Assembly (NCBI GenBank): GCA_948146395.1
Contig: OX411547.1
Location: 34,741,868-34,805,867 of the forward strand
Length of the DNA: 64,000 nucleotides
DNA from: Fragum whitleyi
Lineage: Eukaryota; Mollusca; Bivalvia; Cardiida; Cardiidae
Direction of reading: 5' to 3'
The notes under the pieces are model-generated. The model had not been told where the DNA came from. It worked only from the letters and a program-made list of their open reading frames with translations, and searched no databases. Every line of letters starts with the position of its first letter. Positions within the stretch are counted from its first letter, which is position 1. The position numbers and the translations under genes are program-made. Below are positions 58,818-64,000 of this stretch, one piece after another.

Positions 58818-59635
58818 TGTAGCGAATTTGAATGGGTACGAATATACTCAAAGTCAATTAAGGATGTCAACAAGGTTATTCCCCTTTCTTCTTTCGGCGC
58901 CATCTATTCAAAAAGGAAGACCCTGTTATATCAGCTTATTTCGGTTAGTTTTCCCTTTGCATCTATCTATTTAACTAGTACATGTTTAATGCCCTTTCTT
59001 GAATAAGCCTTGATAGGTTAAAGTATAAGCTACACGCCCTACGTTTCCATTTATTTGTAAATATTAGAAAACCTGCGTTCTTTGATTATCTGCAATCTCC
59101 AGACGCCCATTAAATTAAAAGGAGGCACTTCGTTAGCTTCCGTGACCAGTCGGCGACAATCTTTAATCCCCTAGGTGGCACTCTTGTTTAGTGGGTATAA
59201 AAGAGCGTGTCAAGCAGTCTAGAGTCAGTTCGTGTGAGAACAGCAAGCGGTTAAGATTGCGATAACAACAACAACAACAACTGGAATTTGGGTATAAGAC
59301 TTATTTGTTTCCTTTCTCTGTTATATCCTAACAGTTATTAAGGAGCATCTTGAAGTCGTGCTGCCCGGTTCGAGCTTGATAAGGTTTCGCAGGTCTTTTT
59401 GAGGCAAGCGTCATTGAGGTTACCTACTTGCTTCACTGAAGCCAGTAGTAGTATAGGTTGACGCTGAGTGCCTGGTGACTTTGAGGTCATTACAGTTCCG
59501 AAGACTGCTGTTCTGTGCTGCCTAGGGTTATCGTGAAGACGCCATATTTGCCTTGCCGACTTGAAAGGTCCTGGAGAAGGGCTTTGTAAATACCTTGGTT
59601 CCCCCATCCTTTTTGATCCCGTAGGGTTCGTTACA
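58818..59635 (+). repeat. 5' LTR (818 bp)
   Basis: Begins TGTA and ends TACA, the inverted TG...CA ends of LTRs. It matches 63021-63835 over its whole length. The TATA box and initiator place the U3/R border near 59227. An (AAC)n run has one more repeat than in the 3' LTR. Confidence 0.97.
59196..59230 (+). promoter_or_regulatory. LTR core promoter: TATA box plus initiator
   Basis: TATAAAAG at 59196-59203 lies 31 bp from the A of TCAGTT (59225-59230), a typical TATA-initiator spacing for RNA polymerase II. The same arrangement is kept in the 3' LTR (TATAAAAG at 63399-63406). Transcription would therefore start near 59227. Confidence 0.75.
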
Positions 59636-59637
59636 AC

Positions 59638-59655
59638 TGGTGGCAGCGGTGGGAT
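59638..59655 (+). other. Primer binding site, tRNA-Leu type
   Basis: TGGTGGCAGCGGTGGGAT is complementary to the 3' end (including CCA) of animal Leu tRNAs that end CCCACCGCTGCCACCA. It lies two bases after the LTR. The tRNA match is from knowledge of common tRNA-Leu 3' ends and was not searched. Confidence 0.8.
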
Positions 59656-59696
59656 CATATGACAATACCCCCATTGTCAGACCCGTTTCATTTAGG

Positions 59697-60164
59697 ATGG
59701 CTTCACTCACCAAGGAAGACCTTTTGGGGCGTCTTAGGCAGCTTGAGCTAGAAAATGCTCGTATGAAGGCCCAATGTGAAATTTCAATGATAGAGCAACA
59801 ATTAAGTAGCGTGGCCCCAGATGGTAACAGGCATCTTGATATGGGCAGAACTCGTGTTCTCGACACGAAGCCCGAATCTGTGCCTTTCAGTAGCACCCCT
59901 CTTCTTGGCGTCAAAAAAGACAGGCCTAGGGGGCTAGACCTCGTTAATCCACCACAGGAAGATGATGATTCTTTGAGACCAACAAGGTCTAGAACCGCTT
60001 TTGTTAAGGCTGCGACATACGATGGTGCCACCTCATGGCTCGATTACAAAGCCCATTTTGACACCTGTGCCGACTTTGGGAATCTTTCGACCAGAGCAAG
60101 AGACTACGATGCCTTGGTCAAAGCATTAGATCCCGTTCTGGCCCACCCAGACTTAACAGAATAA
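59697..60164 (+). pseudogene. gag: Truncated gag joined to the end of reverse transcriptase
   Basis: From ATG 59697 the frame gives a coiled-coil-like N terminus (LGRLRQLELENARMKAQ) and a Gag-like stretch (ATYDGATSWLDYKAHFDTC). It then passes directly into PVLAHPDL, which belongs to the end of the RT region just before RNase H. The frame stops at TAA 60162-60164, and RNase H continues in the same frame. So capsid remainder, nucleocapsid, protease and RT core are deleted, with the join near 60100-60125. An in-frame GTG upstream at 59640 lies inside the primer site and is unlikely as a start. Confidence 0.8.
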
Positions 60165-61520
60165 TTTATTTTGGATACCGACGCCAGTGATTTTGGCATC
60201 AGGGCTGTATTGTCACAGAAGATAGACGGCATAGAGAGGGTTGTTGCTTATGCCAGCAAAAGTTTGACCAAGGCAGAGCGAAGATACTGCGTGACTCGGA
60301 AGGAATTATTCGCCCTTGTACATTTTGTAAAGTATTTTAGACATTACCTTTATGGTAAACCCTTTACTGTGAGGACAGATCATAGCTCCTTAAGATGGCT
60401 TATGAAATTCAAAAACCCAGAGGGTCAGGTTGCGAGATGGCTGGATGTGATCTCCTGCTATGATTTGAAGATCGAGCATCGTGCCGGGAGAAAGCACGGT
60501 AATGCTGATGGTTTGAGTAGGATTCCTTGTAGACAGTGTGGTTTGAACACTGTTGAAGGGATAAATGTTAATAAAATCGAGATGGAAAAACCAAATGAAG
60601 CAATAAATTTACAAGAAGTCCAGGACTTGGATGAGGACCTATCGAAGTTGAAGAAATTGGTTGAAAATGGTGTTAGGCCCGAAAGAGACACCCTAGGTCG
60701 CGAGAGTTTCTTCCTTAAGACCCTCACTTCACAATGGGAAAGACTTCGCATGATAGAAGGTGTTTTAATGAGGCGTAAAGAGAAAAGAGAAACAGGAGAA
60801 GTTATTTGGCAAGGTATTGTACCTCTTTCCCGAAGAAGAGAGGTCCTTAACTATTCGCATGACATCAAAGCTTCAGGACACTTAGGTATGACGAAGACTA
60901 CTCGTCGAGTAGCCCAGAAGTACTACTGGCCGGGTATGAAGAATGATATCCAGATATATGTTAGCGGTTGTGAAGCTTGCACCAAGCGCAAGGAACCAAC
61001 GAAAACGAAGAAAGCTCCTATGGAGATTGTTAGAAGCAGCTACCCAATGGAGAGAATTGCGATTGACATACTTGGCGAGTTACCAGAAACAGATAGGGGA
61101 AACAGATACATTCTGGTGATAGCCGACTATTTCACGAAGTGGACAGAGTCTCATGCAATGCCCAACATGGAGGCAAAGACAGTTGCATCGATACTTATTG
61201 ATCAAGTTATCACCCGTTTCGGTGTTCCCAGGCTCATTCATTCCGACCAAGGACGTCAATTCGAAAGCCAACTTTTTGCAGAAGTGTGTAATTTACTTCA
61301 AATAGAAAAGACTCGAACGACCCCATATCATGCAAGCTCCGATGGTATGGTAGAGCGATTTAATAAAACTCTTGTTACCATGCTCAGTGCCTTTGTCAAT
61401 CAGAACCATACTGATTGGGACGAGCATCTGCAACTGGTGATGATGGCATACAGGTCGTCAGAACATGAAACGACTGGCTTTACCCCCAACAAATGTATGC
61501 TAGGGCGGGAGACGACATGA
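60165..61520 (+). pseudogene. pol: pol fragment: RNase H and integrase
   Basis: RNase H starts with LDTDASDFGI and has the KELFALVHFVKYF and RTDHSSLRWL blocks. The integrase has an HHCC zinc domain (HDIKASGHLGM...CEACTKRK, about 60855-60990). Its DDE core has Asp at 61065, Asp at 61245 and Glu at 61353, which is exactly the D-59-D-35-E spacing. The frame is cut by TGA at 61518-61520, while LDLMYEMP, normal integrase-end sequence, follows in the same frame. Catalytic residues are intact, so the damage is limited to nonsense changes and the upstream deletion. Confidence 0.92.
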
Positions 61521-62793
61521 CTAGACCTTATGTACGAAATGCCCGCCTCAATAAAACAAGTTCCCCTCAATCAGTGGGTGTGGGAACTTCAAGAAAAAAA
61601 TGGAAGTTGCCCATCGTGTAGTGCGTAATAATACTGGCGAAGCTATGAAACGTCAGAAAAGGTATCATGACGGTAGGCTCTCGTTTGAGAAATTTAATAA
61701 TGGCGACAAGGTGTATGTGTATTTCCCCGTAAAGAAAGTAGGGTGTTCTTCAAAATTTACCTCATATTGGAGAGGGCCCTTTGAGGTAATCGAAAAGCTT
61801 TCTGATGTCCTTTACAAAATCAATTGTGGCAAATCTAATGGAATACAAGTAATTCATTGCGACCGCCTTAGAATTTGTAAAAAGCAGGTATTATTAGGGG
61901 ATCAATGCGAAACCCCGTCTGAATGTTTTTCTGATACTACTTCAGTTGATAATGAATATGAAGTAGACTTTAAACCTAAAAGGCAAATTAAGAAGCCAGG
62001 TTGGATGAAAGATTATGTTCTTTGTACTTTCAGGGATCACTCTATGGCACGGACCAAGATGACAGAAAGAAAAGAGAAGTCAATCTTGATCTGCAGCAAG
62101 TGCAAGGAGCCTTTCCCAAACCCTGACGAGTTAAAATACCATATAGAGAAATGTATGATGGGGAAAGACGGCTGTGACATCTGTCGGAAGACCTTCAACT
62201 CTAAAAAGTCCCTCCAACAACATGTGCGCAGGAAGCTTAACGACACTATCGCAGAACACAGCGATTGGGAGGAACAGTCCGACGTTGAAGTTACAGAGGA
62301 GAACGATCCTGAGTCTTCCGAAGATAGTTTGCTCCAGGGTAGGGTGCTGAACAAGCCTACACGTCCGTTGCCAGTAGCCGCCCCAAAGAAAAAGCCTGCT
62401 GAAACTGAAACATCCACTTCTGAGTATTCAGCTGAAAGGAAAGATGAATCGGCGGACACTCCAAGTCCTAAAACCCCTAACATTAAGAGGAAGGCGGAGG
62501 CAGTGAGTAACCTCATTCCTGCTTCAAGACCAAGGATGGAACCTGAGACTCACAGAGTCAGCATTCAGTGCATTTCAGGAAGGGCTGGGGCCCTTCATCG
62601 GAAGGTATTAAAGGTGGAAGATAACCGCCATGGACTCATGTATTCCTCGGATACATCTATCCGTCCTCCGCAGGAGACAGAATTTCCCTTGGGTGACATT
62701 CTTCCAGACGGATTGATTGACAGTAAGAGTGTTAGTGTGAAAATCGGTATTGACGGGGAAGTTTCTGTAAACTTTAACTATACCAAGAACTAA
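61521..62793 (+). pseudogene. pol: pol 3' part: GPY/F module and zinc-finger extension
   Basis: After the stop, the integrase end runs to an A run near 61590-61597, where the frame shifts by one base. The 61600-62793 frame then continues with EVAHRVVRNNTGEAMKRQKR and the GPY/F-type module YWRGPFEVIEK (about 61764). Beyond the usual pol end come about 270 extra residues. These include one CxxC-x12-H-x4-C finger (CSKC, 62092), a second CDIC...H finger with no fourth ligand in place (62173-62235), an acidic Ser/Glu region, a Lys/Pro-rich region, and an unrecognised C terminus. The 61600 ATG is internal, not a true start. Confidence 0.85.
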
Positions 62794-63020
62794 TTTCAAG
62801 TGGAATAGTATTATGACTGAATTTTAGTATTAACGCTCATTTATAGTATGATGAAGGTCTAGCTGATCTTGTAAATAGTATATGTTCTGCTTTTGAATCA
62901 TTGTTCATTTTTTTAATGATGTTAATATTCCTAAAATACAGAATTGTTTTGCTACTTTGTGTCTTTATTTTTGTCAATAACAAAGTCACGCGAGACGCGT
63001 GTAGTCGGAGGCGTGGGTAG

Positions 63021-63835
63021 TGTAGCGAATTTGAATGGGTACGAATATACTCAAAGTCAATTAAGGATGTCAACAAGGTTATTCCCCTTTCTTCTTTCGG
63101 CGCCATCTATTCAAAAAGGAAGACCCCGTTATATCAGATTATTTCGGTTAGTTTTCCCTTTGCATCTATCTATTTAACTAGTACATGTTTAATGCCCTTT
63201 CTTGAATAAGCCTTGATAGGTTAAAGTATAAGCTACACGCCCTACGTTTCCATTTATTTGTAAATATTAGAAAACCTGCGTTCTTTGATTATCTGCAATC
63301 TCCAGACGCCCATTAAATTAAGAGGAGGCACTTCGTTAGCTTCCGTGACCAGTCGGCGACAATCGTTAATTCCCTAGGTGGCACTCTTGTTTAGTGGGTA
63401 TAAAAGAGCGTGTCAAGCAGTCTAGAGTCAGTTCGTGTGAGAACAGCAAGCGGTTAAGATTGCGATAACAACAACAACAACTGGAATTTGGGTATAAGAC
63501 TTATTTGTTTCCTTTCTCTGTTATATCCTAACAGTTATTAAGGAGCATCTTGTAGTCGTGCTGCCCGGTTCGAGCTTGATAAGGTTTCGCAGGTCTTTTT
63601 GAGGCAAGCGTCATTGAGGTTACCTACTTGCTTCACTGAAGCCAGTAGTAGTATAGGTTGACGCTGAGTGCCTGGTGACTTTGAGGTCATTACAGTTCCG
63701 AAGACTGCTGTTCTGTGCTGCCTAGGGTTATCGTGAAGACGCCATATTTGCCTTGCCGACTTGAAAGGTCCTGGAGAAGGGCTTTGTAAATACCTTGGTT
63801 CCCCCATCCTTTTTGATCCCGTAGGGTTCGTTACA
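63021..63835 (+). repeat. 3' LTR (815 bp)
   Basis: TGTA...TACA ends. It matches the 5' LTR with single-base differences seen around the positions equivalent to 58926, 58938, 59118, 59162, 59169 and 59353, plus one AAC repeat less. GACA follows directly. The purine-rich stretch GGAGGCGTGGGTAG just upstream is the likely plus-strand primer. Confidence 0.97.
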
Positions 63836-63839
63836 GACA

Positions 63840-64000
63840 TATGTTATCATATCAACTCGACTAGATAAAGAATGAAATTTAAGGCTTTTCTCAGCATTTA
63901 CGAAATTGTGTTTTGTCTACTTTTTCAGCTATACTAATTACGTAATTTAATTTAAAACTTCACATTCAATTTGATGATCATAGTGCTTCTAATAATTAAC
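63840..64000. other. Flanking sequence after the gypsy element
   Basis: AT-rich sequence with no recognisable feature. It continues the locus interrupted at 58817. Confidence 0.5.

Larger units (their letters stand above)
58818..63835 (+). mobile_element. Ty3/gypsy LTR retrotransposon, internally deleted
   Basis: Complete LTR-to-LTR insertion: 5' LTR, tRNA-Leu primer site, truncated gag joined to the RT end/RNase H, integrase, zinc-finger extension, purine-rich tract (about 63004-63020) and 3' LTR. LTRs differ at about six visible positions plus one 3-bp repeat, so the insertion is recent. The gag C-terminal part, protease and nearly all of reverse transcriptase are missing. There are in-frame stops at 60162 and 61518 and a one-base frameshift in the A run near 61595. 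It cannot encode its own replication machinery and must have been copied in trans or broken soon after insertion. Confidence 0.95.

Noticed and set aside
59338..59658. ORFs on the minus strand of both LTRs (also 63538-63840)
   Set aside because: They are identical because the LTRs are identical; no promoter or domain supports antisense coding.

Overview
The window is nuclear DNA of an animal, AT-rich and very repeat-dense, most likely from a marine bivalve mollusc. The reasons are the intron-bearing genes (an animal-type mitochondrial ribosomal protein, a GIMAP-type GTPase, a mollusc-type family 14 polysaccharide lyase) and the many pearl/HINE-like repeats with cores of about 145-168 bp, which are typical of bivalve genomes. 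Species assignment is inference. Exons were found by matching open frames, splice sites and phase by eye. No database search was run.

Three host genes are well supported. On the plus strand, four exons between 27332 and 31932 encode a secreted 299-residue PL14 (alginate-lyase family) protein. On the plus strand, two exons between 35717 and 37519 encode a 409-residue AIG1/GIMAP GTPase. On the minus strand, seven exons between 55806 and 42518 encode mitochondrial ribosomal protein mL37 (MRPL37), which lacks only its first exon here. A possible terminal exon (3773-3978) and a short ORF head-to-head with MRPL37 (56591-56779) are weaker calls. The genes show no common pathway and look like ordinary unrelated neighbours.

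The rest is mobile and repetitive DNA. At 58818-63835 lies a young Ty3/gypsy element: LTRs with only about six visible substitutions, a GACA target duplication and a tRNA-Leu primer site. Its gag-pol is broken (large internal deletion, two in-frame stops, one frameshift), and it carries an unusual zinc-finger extension behind integrase. From about 13.1 to 20.1 kb a degenerate 37-bp satellite is split by several nested insertions, including a 4.2-kb element with long inverted ends. At 4.4-8 kb and 43-45.2 kb there are HINE/pearl-like elements, one holding a ten-copy array of about 165-bp units with a trimeric higher-order pattern.

Three tRNA-derived SINE families are present, and four copies still show 12-bp target duplications. 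At least ten families of short foldback/MITE elements are scattered through introns and intergenic DNA. One family of about 75-bp hairpins changes both arms together between copies, which is the most unusual sequence behaviour in the window. I did not find a convincing undescribed multi-gene system. The best leads are the zinc-finger gypsy element, the covarying hairpins, and the PL14 protein that appears to lack the family's catalytic tyrosines.
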